The notes beneath the pieces are model-generated. The model was given only the letters and a program-made list of their open reading frames with translations. It ran no database searches and was not told where the DNA came from. Shown here piece after piece: positions 8,169-17,050 of a DNA stretch of 64,000 nucleotides. Location: the NCBI RefSeq assembly GCF_025263685.1, contig NZ_CP092109.1:62001-126000 (forward strand), in the 5' to 3' direction. The DNA is from Geoalkalibacter halelectricus (GTDB lineage Bacteria; Desulfobacterota; Desulfuromonadia; Desulfuromonadales; Geoalkalibacteraceae). How positions within the stretch are numbered: position 1 is the first letter of the stretch; every line of letters starts with the position of its first letter. A program made the position numbers and the translations under genes.

Positions 8169-8687
8169 TCAAACGAGCTTCTTCACCGCCGCCAACGCCG
8201 CATCGTAATCGGGCTCGTTGGTGCCCTCCGCAACGATTTCGCGATATACCACCTTGCCCTGCGCGTCGATGATGAACACCGAGCGCGCCAGCAGTTTAAG
8301 CTCCTTCATGAGCACCCCGTAGGCGAGGCCGAAGGAGCGATCCTGATAATCGGAGAGGACCTGAACCCTTTCGATCCCGGCCGCGCCGCACCAGCGCTTC
8401 TGGGCGAAGGGCAGATCGAGGCTGATGGTGTAGACCGCCACATTGTCGGGCAAAGCGGCGGCGGCCTGGTTGAATTTGCGCACCATGGTATCGCACACGC
8501 CGGTATCGATGGAGGGCGTGGCGCTGATCAGGCGGATCTTTCCGGCCGAATCGGCCAGGGTCACGGGAGCCAGCCCCTGGTCGACCACGCGAAAATCCGG
8601 GGCCTGGTCGCCCACCTTGACATCAGGACCGATCAGGGTGATGGGATTGCCTTTGAAGGTGATGACACCGGTTCTTTCTTGAGTCAT
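8169..8687 (-). CDS. tpx: Thiol peroxidase (atypical 2-Cys peroxiredoxin)
   Basis: A 172-residue peroxiredoxin of the Tpx class. The active site [17 protein letters not shown] holds the peroxidatic Cys near residue 65 and the Thr and Arg that position the peroxide. The resolving Cys lies in [10 protein letters not shown] near residue 99. It reduces hydrogen and alkyl peroxides, normally with thioredoxin, in the cytoplasm. Length and motif order are typical. AAGGAGG lies just upstream of the ATG. No regulator is adjacent. Confidence 0.95.
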   Translation of the reverse strand: MTQERTGVITFKGNPITLIGPDVKVGDQAPDFRVVDQGLAPVTLADSAGKIRLISATPSIDTGVCDTMVRKFNQAAAALPDNVAVYTISLDLPFAQKRWCGAAGIERVQVLSDYQDRSFGLAYGVLMKELKLLARSVFIIDAQGKVVYREIVAEGTNEPDYDAALAAVKKLV

Positions 8688-8789
8688 GGACAGCCTCCTT
8701 ATGCAGAAGATGAAAGATTATCGAATCGGTCATCATTCTAACCGCCTCTTGGTCGCTGTCAAGCGGTCCCAGGGCAATTTTTCCCGCCT

Positions 8790-9110
8790 TCAGCGGCTCG
8801 CCGACCATCTGAGGCCGGCGATGCCGATCACGATTAGAGCGATGAAGAACATCCGCGCCCAACTGCGCGGCTCGCCGAGAAAAATCATACCGATGACGGC
8901 GATACCCACCGCGCCGATGCCGGTCCAGACGGCATAGGCTGTGCCCACCGGCAGGGTGCGCAGCGCCTGGGTGAGAAACCAGAAACTCGCTCCCATGGCG
9001 GTCAGGGTAAAAAGGCTCGGCCCCATCCGGGTAAACCCGTGGCTGAACTTCAGCCCCAGGGCCCACAACACCTCGAAAAATCCCGCGATAAATAACTGAA
9101 CCCATGCCAT
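8790..9110 (-). CDS. SMR family exporter, SugE/Gdx type
   Basis: A 106-residue protein with four membrane helices. MAWVQLFIAGFFEVLWALGL contains the essential Glu of helix 1, and the GLKFSHGF and LPVGTAYAVWTGIGAVG signatures are typical of the SugE/Gdx branch of small multidrug resistance proteins. Characterised Gdx proteins export guanidinium in exchange for protons as dual-topology dimers; that activity is inferred. The start at 9110 gives the family N terminus; the longer frame reads through heptamer repeats. No guanidine riboswitch (ykkC or mini-ykkC type) was recognised upstream, where array D lies instead. Confidence 0.88.
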   Translation of the reverse strand: MAWVQLFIAGFFEVLWALGLKFSHGFTRMGPSLFTLTAMGASFWFLTQALRTLPVGTAYAVWTGIGAVGIAVIGMIFLGEPRSWARMFFIALIVIGIAGLRWSASR

Positions 9111-9114
9111 GATT

Positions 9115-9149
9115 TGTCCGTTGTTCGTTGTCCGTTGTCCGTTGTTCGT
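9115..9149. repeat. Heptamer tandem array D (5 units)
   Basis: Five phased units, TGTCCGT or TGTTCGT, lie immediately upstream of the SugE/Gdx start codon (5 bases away). They therefore occupy the place of its ribosome binding site and leader. No inverted partner was seen nearby. Confidence 0.95.
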
Positions 9150-9193
9150 TGGAATCCATTCGTCCGGGGTGGGGTTGCAGCCCCCACAGCTGG

Positions 9194-10984
9194 TTAGCCG
9201 CAGACTCCGCAGCGGCGGCAGCCGGGGGCGCAGCGCGGCGTGGACCGGCCTTGCAGGGCGTTTTGATATTCCTGCCACAGATAATCGCGGCGCACCCCGT
9301 TGTCGATCACTTCCCAGGGGAATACCTCGTCCTTGCCGCGCGGGCGCGTGACGTAGAAATCCGGATCAAGATCCAGTTCACGGCAAGCGGCCTTGAGGTT
9401 GCGGCCGGCGGCGAGCAGAGGCAACACCTGGCCGGTACGTCGGTCGCCGCGGGCGAAAAAGGCCTGGATGGTGGCGGCGCGCAGGGATTCGCAGATCATC
9501 TCGGTGTTGGCCAGACGCGCAACCCCGCCGCGGATGCGGCGCAAGGTATTCTGCAGATCCTTTTCCCGGGCCATGGGCGCCCATTGCAGGGGGGTGAAAG
9601 GCTTGGGCACGAAGGGATTGAGGGACAAGGTCAGATGGCCGAGGCGGCCGCGCTTGCGCCCGGCTTCAAGCCACAGGGTGCGGATCGCGCCGACCAGGCG
9701 CAGCAACTCGTCGGTGTCCTGGGCGTTTTCGCCGGGCAAACCGATCAGAAAATAGAGCTTGAGATTGGGGATGCCGGCCTCGGCCAGAAGTTCCACCGCG
9801 CGCAGGATATCCGCTTCGCTAAGGCCTTTATTGACCAGGTCGCGCAGGCGCTGGCTGCCTGCCTCGGGAGCGATGGCCACGCTGCGGTGCCCGGCATCGG
9901 CCAGGGCGGCAACCTCTTGCGCACCCAGGGCATCGATGCGCAGGCTCGATACCGAAACGCCTCCGCCCTGGGCCACGACATGCCGCTGCAAGGCCGCGGC
10001 CTCGGGGTGATCGGCCACCGCCGCGCCCACCAGCCCGATACGGCGGCGATGACACAGGCCTTCATCCACCTGGGCGACAAGATTTTCCAGGCTACGCTCG
10101 CGCGGCGGCAGATACAAGAAACCGGCGGCGCAGAACCGGCAGCCGCGCGAACAGCCGCGCGACACCTCGCTCAAAAACATATCGCCGAATTCCGTTTCCT
10201 CGGTGAGCACATAGGACAGGCTCGCGGATGCGTCGAGATTTTCCTGCCAGCGGCGCCGCACTTGCGCCGGAGCGCCCCGCGCGCCCTGGTACGCGGCCGG
10301 GGTGCCATCCGGGTGGTAGGTGGGTTCGTAGAGGCTCGGCACGTAGAGGCCCGGTACCTTCGCCAAACTTTCCAGCAACTCCCGACGCCCGGAGGCCTGG
10401 CCTTGCAGCGCCGCGATCAGGTCGGGCAGGATGGGCTCGGCCTCGCCCACCGCGAACAGATCCATGACCTCGGCCAGGGGTTCGGGATTGAGAAAGGCGC
10501 ACACGCCGCCCGCCAGCACCAGCGGGTGATGGGCAGCGCGCGCCGCGGCACGCCAGGGCAGCCGCGCCAGGTCAAAAATCACCGGCAGGTTGAGGTAGTC
10601 GTTTTCAAAGGACAGGGAAAAGGCGACCAGATCGAATTCGTCGAGAAAGCGCGCCGACTCCAGGGAAAACAGGGGATAGCCGGTGGCGCGATGCTCGGCC
10701 AGATCGTCAGCGTCGGGCAGGAAAAACCGTTCGCAGAGGGTATCCGCGCGGCTGTTGAGCAGATGGTAGACGGTCAAAAAGCCCAGATTGCTCATGGCAT
10801 GGCGATAGGTGTTGGGATACACCAGCGCCACCGCCAACCGCCCTCCCCAGGGGTTGGCGCGGCAACCGCTTTCCGCCTCCAGGCGGCGGCGGGCTTTATC
10901 CAGGAGTCGATGGCTCACGGGGTTGTCCGTTGTCCGTTGTCCGTTGTCCGTTGTCCGTTGTCCGTTGTCCGTTGTCTCGATCAT
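9194..10984 (-). CDS. B12-binding radical SAM protein (TIGR03960-like)
   Basis: A 596-residue protein. The N-terminal third resembles a cobalamin-binding domain (LAVALVYPNTYRHAMSNLGF). The central part is a radical SAM core with the 4Fe-4S motif CSRGCRFC near residue 240, followed by AAGFLYLPPRERS. A Cys-rich tail (CAPGCRRCGVCG) ends the protein. It matches the TIGR03960 family, often fused or linked to DUF2344; the reaction is not established. The ATG at 10984 makes the N terminus a 7-residue repeat (TTDNGQR) because the heptamer array is read in frame. A GTG at 10918 would exclude it. Confidence 0.85.
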   Translation of the reverse strand: MIETTDNGQRTTDNGQRTTDNPVSHRLLDKARRRLEAESGCRANPWGGRLAVALVYPNTYRHAMSNLGFLTVYHLLNSRADTLCERFFLPDADDLAEHRATGYPLFSLESARFLDEFDLVAFSLSFENDYLNLPVIFDLARLPWRAAARAAHHPLVLAGGVCAFLNPEPLAEVMDLFAVGEAEPILPDLIAALQGQASGRRELLESLAKVPGLYVPSLYEPTYHPDGTPAAYQGARGAPAQVRRRWQENLDASASLSYVLTEETEFGDMFLSEVSRGCSRGCRFCAAGFLYLPPRERSLENLVAQVDEGLCHRRRIGLVGAAVADHPEAAALQRHVVAQGGGVSVSSLRIDALGAQEVAALADAGHRSVAIAPEAGSQRLRDLVNKGLSEADILRAVELLAEAGIPNLKLYFLIGLPGENAQDTDELLRLVGAIRTLWLEAGRKRGRLGHLTLSLNPFVPKPFTPLQWAPMAREKDLQNTLRRIRGGVARLANTEMICESLRAATIQAFFARGDRRTGQVLPLLAAGRNLKAACRELDLDPDFYVTRPRGKDEVFPWEVIDNGVRRDYLWQEYQNALQGRSTPRCAPGCRRCGVCG

Positions 10985-11035
10985 AACGAAAGGTTTTACA
11001 AATGACCAATGACAAAGGACAAAGGACAAAGGACG
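10924..11035. repeat. Heptamer array E, inverted pair
   Basis: Seven exact TGTCCGT copies (10924-10972) and a degenerate eighth unit are followed after about 21 bases by five units in the opposite orientation (11001-11035: AATGACC, AATGACA, AAGGACA twice, AAGGACG). The halves are largely complementary and could form a stem of about 35 bp with a short loop. The left block overlaps the possible coding start of the radical SAM gene. Confidence 0.95.
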
Positions 11036-11041
11036 GTTTTC

Positions 11042-11074
11042 AAAAAAAATAAAGGGACCGCGCGAAACGGTCCC
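11042..11074 (-). terminator. Rho-independent terminator at the end of the dcw cluster
   Basis: On the minus strand GGGACCG and CGGTCCC form a stem around a 7-base loop, followed by TTTATTTTTTTT. It lies about 150 bases past the ftsZ stop codon, the 3' end of the division and cell-wall gene cluster. Confidence 0.85.
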
Positions 11075-11222
11075 TGGGTGGAGGGATGCAAAAACACCAC
11101 ATCACACACTTTCCCCTCAGGCGCCGGGCGGAGAACCGGCTCGGGGACGTGCAAAGACACCCGTCTCGTCGACAAACTGCCCTGACGGGGTTATGCCTGG
11201 TAAGGCGCGGGCGCGCTCTAGC

Positions 11223-12386
11223 TTAATCGACCCGCTTGCGCAGGAACGTGGGGATGTCGTACTCATCCTCCGTCCCAGCGATGTTGGGGCCGAGATTGCT
11301 GCGCATGCTACGAATGCTCTCGCGCTGACGTTCGCGAATGAACGCCGGAATGTCGCGGTTTTCCTTGGCGCTCAGGGCCGCGGCCGCCTGCGACCTGAGT
11401 TCCTCGGAGGCGCCGCGGGTCTGCTCGAAGGACTCGCCGAAGCCGGTGGCGATGGCGGTGATTTTGATGTTGTCGCCCATCTCCTCGTTGACCACCAGGC
11501 CGATGATGATGTTGGCGTCTTCGTGAACCTTGTCGTGAATGATGCGTGAGGCCTCGTCGAATTCTTCCATGGTCATGCTGCTCGACCCACAGATGTTGAC
11601 CAGCACGCCCTTGGCACCGGAGATATCGATTTCTTCCAGCAGCGGGCTGCTGATGGCTTTCTGGGCCGCTTCAGCGGCGCGCTTTTCACCGCTGGCCAGA
11701 CCGATGCCCATCATCGCCATGCCGCGTTCGCTCATGATCGCCTTGACGTCGGCGAAGTCGACGTTGATCAGGCCGCTGGTGGTGATGAGGTCGCTGATGC
11801 CCTGCACCGCCTGGCGCAGCACATCGTCGGAGGGCTTGAAGGCATCGAGGATGCTCATGTTCTTGCCGGCCAAACCGAGCAGGCGGTCGTTGGGAATCAC
11901 GATGAGCGAGTCGACCACTTTCTTCAGGCAATCCACGCCTTGGGTGGCCTTTTTCATGCGCTGCTTGCCTTCGCGGGTGAAGGGCTTGGTGACCACGCCG
12001 ACGGTCAGGGCGCCGAGTTCCTTGGCCACCTCGGCGATGATGGGCGCGGCGCCGGTTCCGGTGCCGCCGCCGAGGCCCGCTGCGATGAACACCATGTCGG
12101 TGCCTTCGAGAAACTCGGCGAGGCGCGCGCGGTCCTCCTGGGCCGCCTCGCGGCCGATTTCGGGATTGGCGCCGGCCCCCAGGCCCTTGGTGAGCTTGTT
12201 GCCGAGTTGAACCTTCATCGGCGCCTTGGAGTTCTTGAGAGCCTGCGCGTCGGTGTTGGCGGTGAGAAACTCAACGCCTTCGAGGTGGCAGTCGATCATG
12301 GTGTTGACCGCGTTGCCGCCGCCACCGCCGACTCCGATGACCTTGATTTTCGCCGGCCGATCCAAATTCTCTTCAAATTCAAACAT
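11223..12386 (-). CDS. ftsZ: Cell division protein FtsZ
   Basis: A 387-residue tubulin-like GTPase that polymerises into the division ring. [17 protein letters not shown] opens the nucleotide-binding fold, [10 protein letters not shown] near residue 105 is the tubulin signature, and the T7-loop region follows with [11 protein letters not shown]. The conserved C-terminal peptide [14 protein letters not shown], which binds FtsA and other partners, is intact after a short variable linker. It is the last gene of the cluster, 66 bases after ftsA, and is followed by a terminator. Confidence 0.98.
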   Translation of the reverse strand: MFEFEENLDRPAKIKVIGVGGGGGNAVNTMIDCHLEGVEFLTANTDAQALKNSKAPMKVQLGNKLTKGLGAGANPEIGREAAQEDRARLAEFLEGTDMVFIAAGLGGGTGTGAAPIIAEVAKELGALTVGVVTKPFTREGKQRMKKATQGVDCLKKVVDSLIVIPNDRLLGLAGKNMSILDAFKPSDDVLRQAVQGISDLITTSGLINVDFADVKAIMSERGMAMMGIGLASGEKRAAEAAQKAISSPLLEEIDISGAKGVLVNICGSSSMTMEEFDEASRIIHDKVHEDANIIIGLVVNEEMGDNIKITAIATGFGESFEQTRGASEELRSQAAAALSAKENRDIPAFIRERQRESIRSMRSNLGPNIAGTEDEYDIPTFLRKRVD

Positions 12387-12452
12387 ACATCCCTCCCCGT
12401 AGGTTGTTTCCGGGTATCTCCGCGACCCCGGAAGGTTGGTGTGGTGGTGTGA

Positions 12453-13682
12453 TTAGAAAAATTCCCCGAACCATTCCTTCATGCGACGCACGATCTTGTC
12501 GAAGGTGTTTTCCTGGCCAATGCTGAAATTTTTGGTTTCCAGATTCCGGCAGCCGTATTTCACCAGACCGACGCCGGTGGCATACACGGGCGAATTGACC
12601 ACGTCGGTCAAGCCGCCGATGTCGCGCGGCACGCCGCGGCGCACCTGCATGCCGAAGATCTGCTCGGCCAGTTCCGGCATGCCGGGCAGAATCGAGGTGC
12701 CGCCGGTGATGACCACGCCCGAGGCGATCAGATCCTCGTAGCCGCTGCGGATGATCTCGCGGTTGACCAGGGTGAAAATCTCCTCGACGCGCGGCTCGAG
12801 AATCTCGGCGAGCAACTGGCGCGAAAGAATGCGCGGTTCACGCCCGCCCACCGAGGGCACTTCGATGGTTGCGTCCTTATCGACCATGGAGGTCAGACAG
12901 CAGCCGTAGGCGTGCTTGATCTTTTCCGCCTCGGCCATGGGCGTGCGCAGGCCCACGGCAATGTCGTTGGTCAGATGATTGCCGCCCAGGGACAGCACCG
13001 AGGTGTGCTTGATGGCACCGTCGATGTAGATGGCGATATCCGTGGTACCGCCGCCGATATCGACCATGGCCACGCCCAATTCCTTTTCATCGGCGGAGAG
13101 CACCGCCTCGGCCGAGGCGAGCTGCTCCAGGACGATATCGGCCACGTCGACCCCGGCGCGATTGCAACTCTTGATGATGTTCTGGGCGCTGGCCACGGCA
13201 CCGGTGACGATATGCACCTTGGCTTCAAGGCGCACGCCGCTCATGCCCAGGGGCTCCTTGATGCCGTCCTGATCGTCGATGATGAATTCCTGGGGCAGGA
13301 TGTGGATCACCTCGCGGTCCATGGGAATGGCCACGGCCTTGGCGGCGTCGATGACGCGCCGCACGTCGTCGCCGGTCACCTCGCGGTTCTTGATGGCGAT
13401 CACGCCCTGGGAATTAAATCCCTTGATATGCCCACCGGCGATGCCGGCGAACACCGACTTGATCTCGCAGCCGGCCATGAGTTCGGCTTCCTGCAAGGCT
13501 TTGCGGATCGCCGCCACGGTGCTTTCGATATTGATGACCACGCCCTTGCGCAGCCCCTTCGAGGGGCTGACGCCGATGCCGACAATATCGAGGCCTTCCT
13601 CCGTATAATTGCCGACAATGGCGCAGATCTTGGTGGTACCGATATCCACCCCGACGACCAGATTGTCCCTTCTGTTACTCAT
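12453..13682 (-). CDS. ftsA: Cell division protein FtsA
   Basis: A 409-residue actin-like ATPase that tethers FtsZ to the membrane and recruits late division proteins. VVGVDIGTTKICAIVG is the phosphate 1 motif, MVDIGGGTTDIAIY the phosphate 2 motif and VVITGGTSILPGM the adenosine motif. A C-terminal amphipathic helix (IVRRMKEWFGEFF) is the membrane-targeting sequence. It lies between ftsQ and ftsZ in the usual order. Confidence 0.98.
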   Translation of the reverse strand: MSNRRDNLVVGVDIGTTKICAIVGNYTEEGLDIVGIGVSPSKGLRKGVVINIESTVAAIRKALQEAELMAGCEIKSVFAGIAGGHIKGFNSQGVIAIKNREVTGDDVRRVIDAAKAVAIPMDREVIHILPQEFIIDDQDGIKEPLGMSGVRLEAKVHIVTGAVASAQNIIKSCNRAGVDVADIVLEQLASAEAVLSADEKELGVAMVDIGGGTTDIAIYIDGAIKHTSVLSLGGNHLTNDIAVGLRTPMAEAEKIKHAYGCCLTSMVDKDATIEVPSVGGREPRILSRQLLAEILEPRVEEIFTLVNREIIRSGYEDLIASGVVITGGTSILPGMPELAEQIFGMQVRRGVPRDIGGLTDVVNSPVYATGVGLVKYGCRNLETKNFSIGQENTFDKIVRRMKEWFGEFF

Positions 13683-13707
13683 GACATTTTCCTTTCCTCG
13701 GCGGCTG

Positions 13708-14550
13708 CTATCCCCTGGCTCGCTGCTGGTTGTTGTCGATTTTAACGATCACGCGGTCAGGCACCTTGAGATCAATGTATTCCAGGGCGGTCAGACGCGG
13801 TTCCAATTCCTTGTAGATATGCTCCAAGCGATCAAGCTTGCGCGCGAAGTCTCCCTCGCCGAAGTGCACCGCGACTCCGCCGATGTAGGTGAACACGGCG
13901 ATTCCCTCATCGGGATGCAGGTGCAGTTCCGAGATGGAGTCCAGATTGAAGCGGCGCCGCTGTTCCAGTTCGTCGAGCAGGGCCAGGGCCAGGTGCAGGC
14001 GCGCGCGGGTCTTCTCGGGCTGCTCGAGGATGTCGCTGCGTTCGATGCCGGTGATGACCGGATAATCCAGGCGGTCGCCGTTGCTGAGCAGCTTGAACAC
14101 CTCGCCGCCCCCATCGAGGTAATAGAGATAGCCGAGGTTGATGATGGCCCGCGGCTCCCGCTCCTCCAGGCTGATGGCGATCTCGCGCGGGAATATTCGA
14201 TTGACCCGCGCGGTCTTGACCCAGGGATTCTCCTCGATCCTGCGCCCGATCATGTCCAGATTGAGTTCAAAGATCGAACTGCCGACCAGGATGTCGGAGA
14301 GATCCACCACTTCCTCGGCGCTGACGCGCACGGCGTTTTCCACCCGCACCGTTTCGATGCGAAAATAATCCGATGCCACCAGCATGCGCGCTGCGATCAC
14401 GGCGGCACCGACGATCAGGACCGCGCTGACCGCTGTGACCACACAACGCAGGGTCTTTTGCAGCAAGCCGCGCCAGTCGCGGGGTTGGCGCTCGCGGCGG
14501 ACCTTGTTTTTTTTGACCTTGACCTGGGCCGTCGCCTTGTAATCTCGCAT
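13708..14550 (-). CDS. ftsQ: Cell division protein FtsQ
   Basis: A 280-residue bitopic membrane protein: a basic cytoplasmic tail, one membrane helix near residues 35-55, then a POTRA domain (YFRIETVRVENAVRVSAEEVV) and the FtsQ/DivIB beta domain with PREIAISLEEREP. It is a periplasmic scaffold that recruits FtsL, FtsB and FtsI to the septum. Position between ddl and ftsA is canonical. Confidence 0.95.
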   Translation of the reverse strand: MRDYKATAQVKVKKNKVRRERQPRDWRGLLQKTLRCVVTAVSAVLIVGAAVIAARMLVASDYFRIETVRVENAVRVSAEEVVDLSDILVGSSIFELNLDMIGRRIEENPWVKTARVNRIFPREIAISLEEREPRAIINLGYLYYLDGGGEVFKLLSNGDRLDYPVITGIERSDILEQPEKTRARLHLALALLDELEQRRRFNLDSISELHLHPDEGIAVFTYIGGVAVHFGEGDFARKLDRLEHIYKELEPRLTALEYIDLKVPDRVIVKIDNNQQRARG

Positions 14551-14591
14551 GCCGGGTTGCCCGATATCCGCTACGAAGCCGCGCGCTCAGC

Positions 14592-15521
14592 TTATTTATT
14601 GAGCGCCGCGCCTTCAAGAATCCTGATGGTGAGTTCCGCAAAGTCCATTCCCGCCGCCTGGGCGGCCTTGGGCAAAAGACTGGTTTCGGTCATGCCGGGA
14701 ATGGTGTTGACTTCCAGGCAATAGAATTCACGCTCCTTGGCACGAAAATCCACCCGCGCCGCTCCGCAACAGCCAAGAGCCGCGCAGGCCGCCACCGCGA
14801 CCTCCTGCATGCGTTGATACAGGGCCGGCTCCAGGGGCGCGGGCAACAAATAGCGCGTTTTGCCGCTGCCGTATTTGGCGCCGAAATCATAAAAGCCGCC
14901 CTCCACCTCAATTTCGATGATCGGCAGAGCCTCGCCGTCTAGCACCGCGACGGTGAGTTCGCGCCCGGCGATATACTCCTCGATGAGCAATTGATCATCG
15001 AAGCGCAGGGCCTCGACAATCCCCTGGCGCAAGGCGTCCCCATCGCCGACGATGCTGATGCCGAGGGTCGATCCCTCGCGCGCCGGTTTGACCACCAGGG
15101 GATAATGCCGACAGCGCGCAACGAGCCTCTCCAGATCCTCGCCGCGCCGATAAGTCTCGAAGCCGGGGGTGGGCAGATCATGGTGGATCAGTAACTTTTT
15201 GGTGACGATTTTGTCCATGGCCAGGCTCGATGCCAGCACACCGCTGCCGGTATAGGGAATGCCCATGAGTTCGAGCAGCCCCTGCACGGTTCCATCCTCA
15301 CCGTAGCGGCCGTGCAGGGCGATGAACGCCACCTCGATGCCGCTGTCGCGCAATTGCCCGGCCAGATCCCGCCCCGCATCAATGGCGGTGCAACGATAGC
15401 CCTTTTGCTGCAGGGCCTTGAGCACCGCGGCGCCGGTCCGCAGGGACACCTCGCGCTCTCCGGAGAGACCTCCCATGAGCACGCCGATCTGCTTGGCCTT
15501 CAACTCGTCACGCTTCATCAT
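14592..15521 (-). CDS. ddl: D-alanine--D-alanine ligase
   Basis: A 309-residue ATP-grasp enzyme that joins two D-Ala molecules for the peptidoglycan stem peptide. Visible features include IGVLMGGLSGEREVSLRTG at the N terminus, HGRYGEDGTVQGLLE, the ATP-grasp KPAREGSTLGI and the Mg-binding ARVDFRAKE with LEVNTIPGMT. In many genomes murB lies directly upstream of ddl; here only 54 bases separate it from murC, so no murB is present. Confidence 0.97.
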   Translation of the reverse strand: MMKRDELKAKQIGVLMGGLSGEREVSLRTGAAVLKALQQKGYRCTAIDAGRDLAGQLRDSGIEVAFIALHGRYGEDGTVQGLLELMGIPYTGSGVLASSLAMDKIVTKKLLIHHDLPTPGFETYRRGEDLERLVARCRHYPLVVKPAREGSTLGISIVGDGDALRQGIVEALRFDDQLLIEEYIAGRELTVAVLDGEALPIIEIEVEGGFYDFGAKYGSGKTRYLLPAPLEPALYQRMQEVAVAACAALGCCGAARVDFRAKEREFYCLEVNTIPGMTETSLLPKAAQAAGMDFAELTIRILEGAALNK

Positions 15522-15575
15522 TCATCCCACTGCTATTGGCCCCGACGAAATGACGCATTTCGTCACGACACCTTT

Positions 15576-16976
15576 TTATTCTTCCTGATCGGCCTTTTGA
15601 CCGTCACGCTCGCGCAGGTAGCTGATGATATCCTCGCCGACCTGCCAGATATTACCCGCGCCCAGGGTGATGATCATGTCACCGGGGCGCAGCACGGGGG
15701 CCAGATGCGGAACCACGGCGTTGCGATCACCCACATAGTGAGCGTTCTTGTGCCCGTGACGGCTGATGCTCTCGACCAGATGCGCGCTGTCGGCGCCGGC
15801 GATGGGCTCCTCGCCGGCCGGGTAGACATCGGTGACGACCAGATGATCGGCTTGGTAGAAAGCCGTCACGAATTCGTCGAACAGGGCCTGGGTGCGGGTG
15901 AAGCGATGCGGCTGAAACACGGCAATCACCCGCCGGTTCCAGCCGGAGCGCGCGGCAGCCAGGGTCGCCTTGATCTCGGCCGGATGGTGGCCGTAATCAT
16001 CGACCACCATGATACCCTCGGCATCGTGCTTGACCTGGAAGCGCCGCTGCACGCCGCCAAAGCCCTTGAAGCCCTCGGCGATGACGGCAAAGGGCACGCC
16101 GATTTCCAAGGCGACACCGATCGCCGCCAGGGCGTTGAGCACGTTGTGCCGCCCGGGCATGGCAAAGGATACCTCGCCCAGTTCCTCGCCGTGCAGGTGG
16201 GCTTTAAAGGAGGTGCGCCCCCCCTGGTGCACGATGTCGGTGGCGCAGAGGTCGGCCTGTCCGGCCAGGCCATAGGTCAGAAAGCGTTTTTTGACCCGGG
16301 GGATGACCGCCTGGATGTTGGGGTCGTCGAGACACAGCACCGCCAAACCGTAGAAAGGCACCTTGTTGATGAAATCGACGAAGGTTTCCTTGATCTCCTC
16401 CAGATCCTGGTAAAAATCGAGATGGTCGGCGTCGATATTGGTCACCACGGCGATGGTAGGCGACAGCAGCATGAAGGAGCCGTCCGACTCGTCGGCTTCG
16501 GCCACCAGAAACTTGCCCTGGCCGAGCTTGGCGTTGGAGCCCAGGGCGTCGACCCGGCCGCCGATCACCGAGGTCGGGTCGATGTTGCCATGGTAGAGCA
16601 GGGTCGCCACCATGCTGGTGGTCGTGGTCTTGCCGTGGGTGCCGGCCACGGCGATGCCGTATTTCATGCGCATCAGCTCGGCCAGCATCTCCGCGCGCGG
16701 AATCACCGGAATCATGCGCCTGTGAGCCTCGCTCACCTCGGGGTTGTCCCGCTTGACCGCCGTCGAGGTCACCACCACGTCGGCTTCACGCACGTTCTCT
16801 GCGCGGTGCCCGTAGGATATCTCTCCGCCCAACTCGGCCAGGCGCCGGGTGATTTCGCTTTCACGCAGATCGGAGCCCGACACCTGGTAGCCGAGATTGA
16901 GCAGCACCTCGGCAATGCCGCTCATGCCGATGCCGCCGATGCCGACGAAGTGAATTTTTCTGATCTTTCCGTACAT
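15576..16976 (-). CDS. murC: UDP-N-acetylmuramate--L-alanine ligase
   Basis: A 466-residue Mur ligase that adds the first amino acid of the stem peptide. [18 protein letters not shown] is the N-terminal UDP-binding signature, [13 protein letters not shown] the ATP loop near residue 110, and [14 protein letters not shown] the conserved C-terminal MurC motif. It acts in the cytoplasm on UDP-MurNAc. It follows murG after about 75 bases. Confidence 0.98.
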   Translation of the reverse strand: MYGKIRKIHFVGIGGIGMSGIAEVLLNLGYQVSGSDLRESEITRRLAELGGEISYGHRAENVREADVVVTSTAVKRDNPEVSEAHRRMIPVIPRAEMLAELMRMKYGIAVAGTHGKTTTTSMVATLLYHGNIDPTSVIGGRVDALGSNAKLGQGKFLVAEADESDGSFMLLSPTIAVVTNIDADHLDFYQDLEEIKETFVDFINKVPFYGLAVLCLDDPNIQAVIPRVKKRFLTYGLAGQADLCATDIVHQGGRTSFKAHLHGEELGEVSFAMPGRHNVLNALAAIGVALEIGVPFAVIAEGFKGFGGVQRRFQVKHDAEGIMVVDDYGHHPAEIKATLAAARSGWNRRVIAVFQPHRFTRTQALFDEFVTAFYQADHLVVTDVYPAGEEPIAGADSAHLVESISRHGHKNAHYVGDRNAVVPHLAPVLRPGDMIITLGAGNIWQVGEDIISYLRERDGQKADQEE

Positions 16977-17050
16977 GGTTACTCCAAAAAAACCTCAATG
17001 ACCGGCCAGGATAAGTCCCTGCGCGGTGCACACCGCTTAGCGCCCGGCGG

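Noticed and set aside
9165-9190. GGGGTTGCAGCCCCC hairpin shared with 51876-51898 (GGGGTCGCAGCCCCC)
   Set aside because: The two are similar but short and GC-rich, and two copies are too few to claim a repeat family. The first lies over the end of the radical SAM gene.
9128-11005. A 625-residue plus-strand open frame
   Set aside because: It lies exactly opposite the radical SAM gene, has no recognisable domain and no ribosome binding site. Long antisense frames are expected in this GC-rich DNA. The same applies to 15312-17297 opposite murC, 33169-35130 opposite nadE and 29872-32016 opposite ligA.
10924-11035. Heptamer arrays as CRISPR
   Set aside because: Units are 7 bp with no spacers, and no cas genes are present.
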